Part shown: positions 44,023 through 55,996 of the stretch, in pieces
Position numbering within the stretch: the first letter of the stretch is position 1
Layout of the letters: each line of letters starts with the position of its first letter
NCBI GenBank assembly: GCA_009869945.1
Contig: WIXG01000298.1
Span: 1-64,000 of the forward strand
Length of the DNA stretch: 64,000 nt
Source of the DNA: Mesaphorura yosii
Taxonomy: Eukaryota > Arthropoda > Collembola > Poduromorpha > Tullbergiidae
Reading direction: 5' to 3'
Made by a program: the position numbers and the translations under genes
The notes under the pieces: model-generated
The model's input: only the letters and a program-made list of their open reading frames with translations
Databases searched by the model: none
Told to the model about the DNA's origin: nothing

Positions 44023-45468
44023 TCAGTGCTTCGCATCATTAGTTTGCTTGTGTTGTGTCTGTGGTTTCGAGTCATCAGTCGCTGCCGTGACGCCGATGCC
44101 GGCGCCCTTGAAAAATTCGTCCTGCGTCTTGCATTCCCGCACCGTCACAGTCGTCAGATTCACGGTTACGTCCGTGAGCACAATTTGGTCCGCAAGTGGC
44201 TGCTTTGTCATCCAGTACTCGGCAGGTAAGGCGTCCGGCTCGGAATTGGCGTGCTGATGCTGCTGAGTCCCATGGCCATGGTTGGTTCCGTTCTGCATTT
44301 TCGTGCCGTTGGACCCATTTGCAGAAGCGGCAGCGGCCGCAGCCGCGGCGGCTGCTGCACGATTTGGACGGCCGACCTTCCCAGTGCCGCTCGCGCCACT
44401 GCCGGCGCTGGCGTTGCTTGCAGTGCGAGCAACTTTCGCTGCGGGCAGAGCATGATGGGCATTTATCGGTGTCCCATGCTTCAATGACAGCAGATTCGAA
44501 GCCGCCTCGACCGCGTCTTGCCCAAATGCGGCGAGCGACGATCCATTTCCAGCTGTCGGGCTGGTTTTCGGTGTTGTAGTGATCGTGACGCCGATTTTGC
44601 CCGATTCCTGAATAACTTCGGCCTTTCTCTTCAACGATTCTCGAATGGGGCTCTTTTCTTTCAGCGGTGAGTTGGTTGCACGTGCTCCGGATGAACTTAA
44701 GCCTGCAGCGCTTAAGCTGGCTGATTTCCTCGCCGGCGGTTCCTGCTTAGGCTTCCCCCGTGCTTTGACTTCCTTCTTAGGCTTCTCCTCCTCGGATTCG
44801 TCGTCGTCTTCTTCGCTGGAGCTGGACGAACTCGAATTGTCCGAAGAGGCAGACATCGATCTGTTGTCTCGGGTCGAATCCTCGTTATTGTCGGCTTCAT
44901 CGCTGGAACACGAGGATGATGACGAAGAGCTTGACACCACACGATTGTGGGTGTGACCGCCTCTCTGTAGTAAAGAAAATTCTTAGTGTTAATCAGTTTA
45001 GTTAATTTTTCAGCTTAACCATGGGTTAATGCACTTACGAAAGGCAAAACTTGGCGTTCTGTGTGGCTCTGCTGTTGGACGACCTGTTTCGGCTTCCTAC
45101 CTCGCTTGACGGGCGACCTTTGCTGCAATTGCTCGAAGGCGGTGATCAGTCTCTTGTCGAATATGTTCTTGGCAGGCTCCCAAGTGTTTTCCCTGCAACA
45201 AAGCGACAATCATCATTAATTCACAACTTGAACCAGCAAAGCAAACGTTGACATTAATCTCCGATCATTACGATTACGTACTCTGGAGGACAGCCGACCC
45301 ATTTTACAAGATACAACTTCTTGCCCTGTGGAGACAAAGATAAATATCAGCATCTATTTTAATCAAATACTCGAGGCATTGACCAACATTAACATTCTTT
45401 TAAATTACCTTTGTAATTTTCTGCTGGACTATCTTCTCGGCGGCGAAAACACCTTCTTCGAGTTCCAT
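44023..45468 (-). CDS. Polycomb-group chromobox protein (CBX/Pc)
   Basis: Four exons, 45468-45409, 45325-45282, 45192-45039 and 44964-44023, give 399 residues. The chromodomain is N-terminal (about residues 7-58): VFAAEKIVQQKITKGKK, LYLVKWVGCPPE and NTWEPAKNIFDKRLI. An AT-hook-like KRGRKPKQ follows. The middle is disordered: a long Ser/Asp/Glu run, a basic Ser/Pro-rich part and a poly-Ala tract (44334-44367). The C-terminus carries the Pc/CBX repressor box IVLTDVTVNLTTVTVREC that contacts RING1. Together these place it in canonical PRC1, reading H3K27me3 and silencing genes. The third aromatic-cage position (KWKGW in Pc) is Cys here. The first ATG gives MELEEGVFAAE, the usual CBX start. Confidence 0.9.
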
Positions 45469-46173
45469 GATCGTGGGCTGACCTGGCTTATCTGTCGGAT
45501 GAACTGTTGTATGTGTTCGGATTCCACAAATTGTTAACGGGGGGTGGTTGAAAGCAAAGAACTTCAACCAAAACGTCAGAAGCCGTTTACACTTTCAATT
45601 TTTCCGTATCTTGAATTTATGAGCCAAAAGGTACAAGTTTCTAACCTACGAGCTAGCAATCTGTGTTAAAAATGTACCTCAAGCAGATTGCAGAAAGTAG
45701 ACAACAGGAAATGAAATGAAAACTGTATTCCCCAGAAAATTTATCACTTTATAAATCTCTCCACACACCCTTGCCCGGTGGTAGCTCAGCGACTATAGCA
45801 CTGCACTGCAAGCATTCAATAAGAGTTCGGCTACCCTTTTCTCACAACCAAAACAAAAACACAGCAGACGAGGAAGGCTGGCCAGGCATGAGAAAAGAGT
45901 GCAGGAATCTGCGAAAGCGAGATCCGCATCTGCCAGTCGATCTGTCTGCGATCTGCATTAGACCGGTTTCATTTCATCTCTCGTTCGCCTCACCTCTTGG
46001 TATGAAATTTCCTTGCGCTGATTCATCATCAAGAATGCCATGCTTAGTAGCTGAGTTAAATACCCAGCAGCAGAAAACGGATTACTGAAGATGCGATTTA
46101 TTGCGATGCGATGTGGTAATGTAAAATCATAAAATGTGCCAGATGCAAGAGCACAGCACGAATTAAGACAAGA
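45469..46173. other. Intergenic between CBX and CCDC130
   Basis: Holds the CBX promoter/leader and CCDC130 3' flank. A tRNA-like stretch lies inside it; no gene otherwise. Confidence 0.5.
45774..45838 (+). pseudogene. tRNA-like sequence, possibly SINE-derived
   Basis: GGTGGTAGCTCAGCGAC resembles a tRNA acceptor/D-arm with A-box, followed by CACTGCACTGCAAGC in the anticodon position (GCA, Cys type) and a degenerate B-box AGAGTTCGGCTACC. Acceptor-stem pairing is poor. Probably a tRNA-derived repeat rather than a working tRNA. Confidence 0.3.
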
Positions 46174-47518
46174 TTAAGGAGAGGACGAAGATGAAGATGA
46201 ATCATAGTCGCCCGAGATCAGAGCCAGGCCTGTCGACGTGGAAGTGGAAGGAATCTTCGAACTTGACGGGTTTTCTTCTGAATTTGCTGAATTAGCATGG
46301 GAGATGGAGGCTGCTGACATCAAAGGTGAGCCTGAGTCGACTGAGCTTGTGCCCTGGCCATGATCCTGGTCTCGGTCTCTTTTCAACGCGATTCCCAAAC
46401 TCGACCTCTGCTGGCTAATTTTCGTCAATGGAGGAGCAGTAGAATTCTGGTTCGAACTTGAGCTTGAACCAGCAGCTCCAGTTGAGGCTGAGAGCACAGG
46501 AAATTGAGACCGCTTGTCAATCGTCTCTCGCAGTTCCTTCTGCCTGTCTTCTGGGCTCTGATACGGCTGCAGCCTCACGAGTGACGCGACGTACTGATCA
46601 TCTTCGCTTTCTTTCAGTAATGGAATTCCCGCATCGGCTAAGGAGTGTTTCTTCAGAAAAATACTGTCCTTATCATCGCTAGCCTTTCGTTCTTTCTTCT
46701 CCGCCCGGAATTTATCCCGCAGCAATTTGTTGGCCATGTAATCGTCTCGCCATCGGTCTTGCAGCTCCTCCAGCTTGTTTATTGTCGGCGTGACGTCCAT
46801 CATCTTCGATTTGTCTTTGACACCGTGCTCGAGCTTGAACATCGGGTCCGAAGCGAGCTGTCTGATTACTCGCTTGTCGTCTGGAACAACCTGGCCGTTC
46901 TCCGTCGGGTCCCAGCGATTCTCTTGCCGCCTCGCCCCACTCACGATCACGTAATCCAGGTTCCCAGGATCCGTCTTCATCTCGATGTGATTGTCGCAGA
47001 GGTGGCATTTCATCCGGAATTGGTAGACCGGCGTGGAGTAGTACATGCCCACCTTCGTCTTCTCAGCATTGTACCTGCACCAGGCAAAAACGCAAAGCAA
47101 AGCAGTTAGTTTGAACGGGAAAATGTGAATCCTCGAAACCTTGAAAGCCTTTATGCGTTTATCAGCTTACCGAACTCCCATGCCGATGTGGTTTCCGCAG
47201 CCATCGCACCAAATGTTGTAGGGCATCTCAAATCGTATGATGAGGATGCCCAGATGGAGTTTTCGGGCTCGTTCGCGGAGGGCATGAGTGCCCAGGAATT
47301 TATTGAGCCCTCCTTTGGACGGGTCATAGTCGGGCGGGTAGTACTTATTGGTTCCTTTGCGTTCACCCTACAATAAGTCGATAATAATGGTTAATCTTGT
47401 CATAACTGGCAGGCTGGCCTAGCCAATTATAATCATAATTAAGACAGTTCAGTCACAATAAAAGAAGCAAAAGCACTATTTCTCATTGACTACGCTAAGC
47501 TGGATATTTCCTTACCAT
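46174..47518 (-). CDS. CCDC130: Splicing-associated CWC16-family protein CCDC130 (YJU2B)
   Basis: Three exons, 47518-47516, 47367-47171 and 47074-46174, encode 366 residues. The first coding exon holds only the ATG. Exon 2 gives the family start GERKGTNKYYPPDYDP, then LNKFLGTHALRERARKL and GILIIRFEMPYNIWCDGC. Zinc-binding Cys pairs (CDGC and CHLC) and YNAEKTKVGMYYSTPVYQF are near identical to animal CCDC130. The C-terminal third is Ser-rich and disordered. CWC16 proteins associate with the spliceosome around the first catalytic step; CCDC130 is the less studied paralogue of YJU2. Nuclear. Confidence 0.93.
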
Positions 47519-48146
47519 TGTTTAACTGTAGGACTGTGCTGTCTGGTCGCCTGGTCGTCAACTGAATAAGGAGCTGTGATTTCAGACTGACTAAATACGG
47601 ATGTATCTTAATTAATTCGTGATTCGTGAAGGCGATTACACGATCCAGATTCTGCACTTTCGACCTGATGAATGTCTTCAAATATTTCGCTCTCCTCGCT
47701 TCGACACTTCGTACTTTGTTTCAGTAACGTTACCGCAAAATAACGATTCGTCCGCAGATACTTTTGCTCTTTTGGTATTAACTGATGCAGGAACCAGCAG
47801 ATCCCAAAGTGCGACGAAGATGCAAAAAAATGTATGTCCTTTATTGAAATATGAGCAAGTCAATTATATTGTAAAATCGATTCCATCATTCATTCTCAAA
47901 ACGTAAACTCTCAAAACCAATACCATGAAAAGGTCAGGAACGATGAAATAAGTTCAATGCTTATGGCAAGCATTCAGCAAACTTAACCTAAATTAACTGG
48001 TATCACTGACTTTTGTAAGGTACTAAGGTATCACTTTAAGTACTAAGGACTTTTGACTAAGGTAACTCTTTTACAGTTTTTATCAATTTTCCATAAAAAA
48101 TATCATGTAAGGCTCAGTAAACTGGAATCTTTCTTCATTAACAGAG
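47519..48146. other. Intergenic; short repeat near 48000
   Basis: CCDC130 leader and the 3' end of the next minus-strand gene. At 47998-48063 the words GTATCACT and GTACTAAGG recur two or three times. No gene. Confidence 0.5.
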
Positions 48147-50780
48147 TTACAAAGTTGGATTGGGGCTCTTCACAAAGCCAAAATTTGCCGAACTGGCTCC
48201 ACCCCGTCCTAATTTTAAAGACAACCAATCCAAGCCCTGTGTAGAGTGAAATGAATCTTCCCCCAGGCCGCAACTACAGTTACAATCTTCATTGTCCTGC
48301 TTTACTTCGGATTTGGGCTTCTGGGAGTCCATATTTTCCAGAATACGGTTACGGTTCTCTTTGTCTTTTTGCTCTTCGTCATCATCATCGGCTTCATCTG
48401 CGACGACCGCATGAAGTTCTACGTCTGCGTCTGCCTCCACCTCAGGAAGAAGTCTGGCCTTTTTCGGTGGGGTGAGAAGCCTGAAATCAGCGCCAGCGCA
48501 AGCCTCAGTCAGACCATCAAACATTTTTCGCTTTCTGTTCTCCACGTCTGGGGATTTGGCTTGCTCGATCTGGAAATCTGGCATTGGGGATGGTGTCTGG
48601 CAGTTTTCAGTTTCGTTGAATAGTTCCACTTCCGACTGAGGAGCTTGTTCTTCGGACAAAGACAAGGCTGGAACTGAAGAAACTGTTTCTGTTTCCAGTT
48701 CTGCACGTTCTTCTAGGAAATCTGGAGAATAAAACGGGTTAAAAATGGGAAGATTCGGCGATTCTGCTGCAAAGAAACCCGTTCCGTTTCTTGTCCTCAC
48801 CGAGTATATCTGACAAATCGAAATCCGCGGAAACGGACGCAGTGTCCGCGAATCCGAGGTTGGGCTGACCACACCATGTCTCTCGCGCCAGGAATTCGAG
48901 GAGCTCCGCTTCAATTTCAGGGCCCAGAGTCAGGCTGGTGTTTATGAAGTTGCCCTCCAGTCCCGTGTCTACTTCAGATGGAATGCATGTCGTACCTACT
49001 TCTGTCGTATTTTCATTTTGCACTGGAACAGCAAAATTATCATTGGCTTCGGATTCTGTGCTTGAATTCTTCGAGTTCATTCCAAAATCCAAATTTTGTA
49101 CTGTCGCTTCAGAAGTTGTCGCCTTCGCTTCATTAACTTCAGAATCGCCGGAGACGGAATTCACATTCGCATAAATTTCACTTTCACGTTCATTTTCATG
49201 TTCATCAGGCGCCTCTGCCTTTGTCCCTGATGTCTCCATTTCCGTCTGTAAGTCCGCGTCCGTCGGGAAACTGTCCTCCTCGGGCTTGGCTTCAGCTTCC
49301 GTCGCAGCAGCTGCAGGGGCCGTTTTGATACAAACGTCGTCAGTTAACTCAAGCTTACGAGGTACAGGCGTAGTCACCTTTGGCTTAGCAGAGGCAATGG
49401 CATTCGCTTCCTGTTCTTTTGCTTCCAAACGCCTGGCGTAGCGCGAATCACGCGTCTTGGTGGTCGCTGATCTTGACCTCAAAGCCGAAGAGGAGGAGAA
49501 GCTGCTGCTGGAGGATGACGAAGACGAAGAACTGCCTACGATTATTCGTCTGGTTGTCTGTACTGCTGGAGTGCTGGCGTTGGTGCTGAGGACTGCGAAA
49601 GGAGTCCGTGGGGAACGGAAGGGCCGAGACGCGGGGGTGAGCCCAGCAGGAGTTGTGAAACCAGCAAAAGCGCCAGGATTCTCTGCGGCAGCAGCATTAT
49701 CGGATTTCGCCCTTCCATTCTTCAGTTTTAGCTTGCCCAGTACCGCCGGAGAGTCCAGTTTAACTTCCCAGTCAGCTACGCTTGTGTCTAATGGAGTAGC
49801 GGTAGCCGTGAATGAATGTAAAGAATCTGTTTCTGCGTCCGTGACCGCCCCGGGAGTTGTGCACTCAAATGTATTTTCGTTAACAGGTGCAGCTGCTGGC
49901 TTGTGAGCCTTTGCCTTTGGCTTTGGCTTGGTCTGTGCACGAATGCTACCCCATTTACGACGTCGGCGCCGACGTTTCGTCACGGCACGCGCGCACTTTG
50001 GTCTCGAAGAATTCGGAGTTGGAGTGTTTGTGGGTTGCTCATTTTCGTTGTCGAGTACGGAGACGGTCGTGGCAACAGGAACTCCAACTCCTTCTTCATC
50101 AGCGATGAGGTCAACAGTGGTGGGTTCTTTAGCTTCAGACTTAAACTCGGCCTGTGACTGTGACTGCGACTGTGGTTCGAGTTCCCTTTCTGTTTCTGAT
50201 TCGATCTTGGCAGTCTTCGTCTTCGGTTTCGGCGTCAGAAAATTCAGAATGCTCTGACTCTGGCATTGACTTTGACTTTGACCAACTTTAGTTACAGTCT
50301 GGCGCTGCTGGCGTGGACGTCCTCTTCGCTTGCCGGCGCCTACAAAGGCATCTGCAACAGATGCAGCAGCAGGGTTTGATTTTGAGTTTGAAGCCGTAGC
50401 AGAAGCAGTAGCAACAGCAGAAGCTTTTGCCACGGTCAGGGCAGGGCAGCTGATTCGAGGCTCCGCACCGTCTGAAGAAGAAATTAATTTTGACTTGACT
50501 TAGACTGAGTAAGTGAATAGCAGGACAAGACTAAGCAAATGGAAAGATATGCCTTACCCTCGCCACATTTGACGACCACGCACCCATGCTTCTTAAGATA
50601 ATGCTGCTCGATCCTTGGAAACACACGGAACTTTTGTCCACATACATGGCAGTCGAATATGTTTACGGCGGATGACGTGTCTGAGTCGTCAGTAGGGTAG
50701 TAGTACATCACGACCCAGACGTTCCCGTCGGCGTCAACCACGTCAGGACCAGCGCCTGAAGTCACGGCACTATTTGCCAT
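48147..50780 (-). CDS. Large disordered nuclear protein with one N-terminal C2H2-like finger
   Basis: Three exons, 50780-50558, 50471-48801 and 48721-48147, encode 822 residues. Residues about 42-66 form a single zinc finger (FDCHVCGQKF...HYLKKHGC). The rest is low-complexity: Ala/Ser-rich, a glutamine/serine block, basic patches such as KRRRRRRK, a long Ser run, acidic stretches and a conserved-looking C-terminus (GLDWLSLKLGRG). No family recognised. Multiple basic clusters suggest nuclear localisation and DNA or chromatin binding, which is inference. It is divergently arranged with MED30 across a 470-base gap. Confidence 0.75.
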
Positions 50781-51250
50781 CTTCGAACAACTGATTTATG
50801 AATGATGAATGATGATCGGACAAAAGGAACCAATGTTTAGCGACAGTGCATCCTTTGCACACAGAATGATGAACAACCACAACCAAGAACTACCGATTAC
50901 AAACGCCGTTCTGGAGCAGTGCAGCACAACTGAGCATTCGGTTTGACTGATCTGCATAAATCCTGATATCGTTCCGTTGTATCGAGAACCGAATTAATGT
51001 CATGATTCATACAGCCAACGGTCCTTCCTATAAACTACGGAAAGCTCTTGGCATATTTTGTCTCTTCCTTGAATTTGTTTTCGGCTCTCAGCCTTTGCGT
51101 TCATTTTTCAAACTCAAAAGCCGTCATTTCTGACTTGACCAACTTAATTGACAGTTTCGCTCATTAGCACGGTAAACATTATTTACTTTATCAGAAAGAG
51201 AAGAAAATATAATAGTTTAAACGTTCCACGTTCACTAAATCAGAGTGGTC
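50781..51250. promoter_or_regulatory. Putative bidirectional promoter (one-finger protein / MED30)
   Basis: 470 bases separate two start codons pointing away from each other (50780 minus, 51251 plus), so both promoters must lie here or in leaders. I see no clear TATA elements at suitable positions. Confidence 0.45.
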
Positions 51251-52389
51251 ATGTCCAACTCCGGAAACCAGCAACAGCCGGGATTTTATGGTAATACCGG
51301 TAAGCTGACTTCAATTACACGAGTTTAACTGCGTAATTTAATTAAATTCGCGCTAGAAATATAGAAATGCAGGATTCGCGAGATCAGGCACTAATTAAAC
51401 TAATGACGGTCCTCCTTTGTCCTTTGTCCTAGGATTTAATGCTCCTTCCAACGGAGCCGGTAATCCACCCCCTCAACAGCAAGGCGCGGCCCAGCAACAG
51501 AATCAGAATAATGGAGCGACTCCGCCATCCACAAATGCCAACACTGGCGGCTCAGGAGGAGGAGGGTCCGGTTCTGCGTTTGGTGTACCACCTTTTAACA
51601 TTAATGCAAATGTAAGAACTTATTTTGTTATCGACTGGTATACTAATCACGAATTTTAATGCTTGTGATTAACTCGTCGTAATTTGGCATTGCAAATGGC
51701 AGGTCCCCACTCCTGGCGGCAATGGAACACAAGTCACACCGCCAACGACATCACAGGCCGGTGGTGCTAACAGTAATAATACAACCACGAATGCAGGGGC
51801 GTTAGTCCCAGCCACAACAGCGGTAGCTGGAACGACTGCGGATGGCTTAAGCAATTCTACGATACAGACTCAGGCGTCTTCTGCCACCACAACTGCGATG
51901 AACCCCCAACAGCAGCAGCAAGCCAAAGAACTGAACGCTGCCTCGTTATGTCGCTACGGGCAGGAAACAGTTCAGGAAATCGTGTCCCGCACTCAAGAAC
52001 TTTACCAGACGCTGCGAGGAGCCCAGCCACCCGACGGGAAAGCGCAAACGCAGGCAATGGACCGGAAACCCAAGTTTCAGGAGACTCTGCGCAACATTCG
52101 AGGTCTTTACAAGCGGTTGAGGGTGATTTACGACAAGATTGAAGAGAGTTTCCCGGCCTCCAGCGACCTCCCGCTTGAAGAAAGAATACCGTACAGCGAC
52201 AGCGATCAGGACCACTGGGAGCCTATGAACGAGAAACGGGACACTGAAGCGTATCGCCAGGCAATGGAAGAGTACGAGGAAGTGAAGGAGATGGTGATAT
52301 TCAAAAACAGACACCTGCGGGAGACGATGGACCTCATGCGCAACATAATTTGGGATATCAACACCATGCTGGCCATGAGAAAAGAGTAA
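51251..52389 (+). CDS. MED30: Mediator complex subunit 30
   Basis: Three exons, 51251-51299, 51433-51611 and 51703-52389, encode 304 residues. An extended Gln/Asn/Gly/Thr-rich N-terminus (residues 1-about 145) precedes the conserved helical domain: LNAASLCRYGQETVQEIVSR, then KFQETLRNIRGLYKRLRVIY, and near the end MVIFKNRHLRETMDLMRNII, all hallmark MED30 segments. The N-terminal low-complexity extension makes it longer than the vertebrate protein. MED30 is a metazoan Mediator head subunit that helps couple activators to RNA polymerase II. Confidence 0.93.
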
Positions 52390-52477
52390 CGACAGATTAG
52401 AAAATTAGATTAACAATTTTACATAAAGTTTTTAATTAAATACTCAATTTTACAAAATACAATGATTAAACAAAGCG

Positions 52478-53992
52478 TTAATAATTTCCGGTTTCAAGAT
52501 CCACGATGACAGGCTGATCTTCCTCGTCTTCCTCTTCATCGGCGTCTCCTCCGCCGGTTGTGCTCGTCGCTCCGCTGTCGTTTTCATCAGTCAGCCGAGC
52601 TCGCGATCCTGCAAATTCCCAGCCGAATTTGGCGAGCAGGAAGTTGGAGAAGCGCTCGGCCTTGCCTTTCAGCCGTGTCTCGCCGTGTTCGGAGTCGCGA
52701 ATGTTTTCAAAGAGCCGCTTCAGGCACGTGTAAATGAAATTGTTCTGTGTCACGATATCCGTGAAGAGGTCAGTGGCGACGTGCCCGAGCTCAAAGTAGA
52801 GGTCGGAGAGGAATTCGACGTAAAAGCCCGGGTATTTGGCGATGGCCGAGTCGGAGTAGCAAATCAGCTGGATGAGGTCTTTCCAGTGTTCGAATGACGT
52901 GTAATTTTGCCCGACGAGGAAGCAAATGAATGTAAATTCCAGCTCGGAAAGCAGCTGCAGCGGTCCCACAGCGCCTGAGACCCCACCTCCACTGGTTTCC
53001 AGCACAAGATCGAGCTTGCCAGTCCAGTCGAGACTGTGGCGAGTTATTTCCGCTGGGCTCGCCACTTTGGGGTCGTAGCACAGCTTTGGAATGGGTGTGT
53101 AGCGAATTCGGGACTCGACTGACTCACTCATCTTTGGCAGCATCGACTCGGCAATTTCCAGTTTCGTCAGTCGCTTCGAAGAGGAAGGGCCAGCGCCGTC
53201 CCCGTCGCTGGAGCCGGCGACAGCGACATTCTTCTGGTCTTTGTCCAGCAGTAATTCAGGTGCGGAACAAATTCGCCCGCTAGGCGGTGATAAATCCCTG
53301 ATTGTCTTCTCTGTAGTCGGAAAAGCATGCAAACCATTGTGATAAGTTAGTAGAAACGACTTAAACTTAAATCAGCCAAGTAAAAAGTTCCTTAGTCTTT
53401 ACCATTTAATTTACTGGACAAGGAAACCCACTGCCTCCACAGGTCGTATGGATAAGGTCCGAGGAATTTGTCCAGCTCCCGGAGGTTCTGCTTGATTAAA
53501 TCCATGTCTTCTGTAGGCCGATCTGCAAATGGAATGAGAGTTCATTATGTCAGTTATCACTGACTATAATTCAACTGATGGTAAAAATAAGGCAAAACAC
53601 CTCACCTGTCGTGACGAGGTCTTCAGTCTTCTTATCATATTTCTTGAGGAGGAGTTCTTTCTTCTGAAAATTGTGGAAAAATCCAATTCGGGGCGACTGC
53701 GAGTGTCCATCGGCGCTCACGGTGCTGTATTCATACACAGAATAAAGCACTTTTAACATATTTCAAATTGGCTGACTGCTGGAAGGGTGTAATCAAAGTA
53801 AACTAATAAGCTTGCCTACCTGAAGTGTACGAAATGAATGCCGGGCGGTATCATTTTTATGCCTTTAAACTTCTCACCCGCATTCCACGTGCTCATGTCT
53901 ATCCCGACTTCTGTGCCGACGGGGACGTCGAGAAACACGAGCGTGGCTCCTTCCTCGAAGAGCCGAAGGCTGGTTTCTGGTGTCAGGTCCAT
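52478..53992 (-). CDS. AAR2: AAR2 splicing factor homologue (U5 snRNP assembly)
   Basis: Four exons, 53992-53820, 53724-53606, 53522-53403 and 53310-52478, encode 414 residues. The N-terminus has GATLVFLDVPVGTEVGIDMS and KFKGIKMIPPGIHFVHFS, then GFFHNF, NLRELDKFLGPYPYDLW, and C-terminally LSELEFTFICFLVGQNYTSF and FVEFLSDLYFELGH-type helices. All match animal AAR2. The acidic tail (DADEEEDEEDQP) is typical. AAR2 binds PRP8 during U5 snRNP maturation and is displaced by BRR2. The first ATG (MDLTPETSLRLFEEGATL) aligns with the family start. Confidence 0.93.
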
Positions 53993-54268
53993 CGAAGACA
54001 AGCGATAAGGCCAACCAAACCTGAACAAAACGACACTGTTTCACGACCCTTTTTAAAAAATTGGATTGGCTCCAAAGCACAAGCCGAAATTTGCAAGAAA
54101 GGTTTTCTCGTCTCATTTTAGCAACAAGCGTGTCGACTTTTCGCAGAATTTCGTTTTGATTTGATTAAATCTTAGCCATTTGGTCATTTATTTTCTAAAT
54201 CCTTAGATTACATTACAAAATGCGTAAAAATCCACAACAGCAACAGTAATGTAACTGGCAGTTGTAAC

Positions 54269-55212
54269 TCAAGACAAGTCAGTTTTCTCCAGCGCGTACA
54301 TGAAATCCTCAATTTCCATGTGGAGCTCGTCAATCAGGAGCCGTGGCTCCGTGGCCGTCTCGGCAGCCCGCAAGTATTCTTCCCACTGCTGGCGCGTGCG
54401 GTCCATAAAATGGACGATCCAGTAGCACTGCGAATCGTAGACCGTGATTGGTTTCCCGGTCGCTTCAGCGAGAAACACTTCGCGAAACAGGCGCTTGACC
54501 TCCCGCGTGTCGTAGACGGTGCCGTTGACGTTATTGTTCCACCTTTGCTCGGTGAAAGAACGCCCAAACTTGAGGTACGTCACAAAGTGCTCGCAGTTGA
54601 ACAGATTAGAGCAGTATTGCAGTCTTCCAGGCGGCAGTTCGACGAAAGTTGTGACAAGCGACCGGATTTCGTCCATTTTGTGTGGCAGCTCGCGGAGGGC
54701 AGGCTTATTGTTGATTCGGACTTTGTTTATCTTGTCTGTGGTACCTGGCATTCCTGGAGAAGATAAAATTCATAAAGTATCTGCATAATTTGTCGGACTT
54801 AGGGCAATTATGACGGAATTTATGTAATCATTCGTTCTTTAATCAGTAACTTACTTGCAATGTCCTCCAGCTCTCCAATTGACACGTGCCCAGGCACGAA
54901 TTTATTGACTGCGAGGTGCTCCTGGCGTTCTCGAGCAAATACGTCGATGTCGATGTCTCCTTCACTCTGGACACTTTGACTCCGTCTGCAGTTTGCTCCA
55001 TGTGGGCCAGCCGACTCCAAATCTGAGCACGCGTTGAAGTGAACCACCTTTCCATTGCCCAAGTACAGGCCCCAGTGGCTGTATTCCTGACTGCGATAGA
55101 ATTCCAGCAAATCTCCTTGGTGTGGATCCAACCGTTTCATGTCTCGCGACCATTTCGACACGAAGCGGCGCTCGCCAGGCGGTTTCGGGTCGTAGGAGAT
55201 TGAAGCTCCCAT
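54269..55212 (-). CDS. LRAT-domain protein (HRASLS/PLAAT-like thiol acyltransferase/phospholipase)
   Basis: Two exons, 55212-54855 and 54753-54269, encode 280 residues. The NlpC/P60-type LRAT domain has DPHQGDLLEFYR, then YSHWGLYLGNGKVVHF (His46 and His58), and the catalytic Cys173 in NCEHFVTYLKFG, so the His-His-Cys set is complete. About 100 residues separate the His and Cys blocks, longer than in small PLAAT enzymes. The N-terminus MGASIS fits an N-myristoylation signal and there is no C-terminal membrane helix, unlike vertebrate PLAATs, so membrane attachment may be lipid-mediated (inference). Expected chemistry: thioester transfer of fatty acyl groups or phospholipase A1/2 activity. Confidence 0.88.
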
Positions 55213-55996
55213 TTCAGTGTGTTCAGTGAGCCAGATTAATTTTACCAGTTTAAGTTATTCAAGAAGAGATACGTGAGATATTATTGAGAATCTTATCAGA
55301 ATGCAGGTTTGCAAAGAAATGATGCAAAAGGCAGAGAAGACGGTCGAGGTTAAGCAAAATTCGCGGAGGAACTTCCTTGAGGATGAAGACGACGACTGAA
55401 TAACAAGAAATTGGCTATTTTTAGAATTTGGCAACTCCGTAACAAAAATTGGCCGATCTCCCATCCACAGCCACATCGAGAGCCTGATAAGTCTGGAATC
55501 ATGTAATTGTCGTATAAAGGAGGTGTGTTCTGCCATGTGATCAGTGGCTGACTCGACTCGTCACCCGCTATCATTTCACTGCATTGCAGAATGCAAATCA
55601 TTCGCCTGGTGCATGATTGCATTCATTCGCCGCGCCCGTTTTCTGGAGACGTGCATCCTATTCCCGACTGATTTCGCATTCGCTTTTCGCTCACATTTTG
55701 GCTTCCCTGCCAGAATTCGACTATTTCTATTTCAGACTCCATTGACGTAAATCAGGGAAATTAATATGAATTATGAGCGTGAGAGTTTCCAGAGCGCGCG
55801 GAGATGCAGGAGCCTTGAATTCTAAAATTAAGTCACGGAGACAAAGACGAAGACGAAAGACGAGGAAAGACGAAGAACAAAAACGTAAAGCATCGAAAAT
55901 GCGAAGTAGCTAAAAATGGTCAGTTTGACTAAAATGAAGTTAAATATTAATTTAAAGGCAAGTGATTTCGATAAGGACAAAGTGAAGGCCAGTCAA
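55213..55996. other. Intergenic
   Basis: LRAT leader and 3' flank of the zinc-finger gene. ORFs here have no coding character. Confidence 0.5.
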
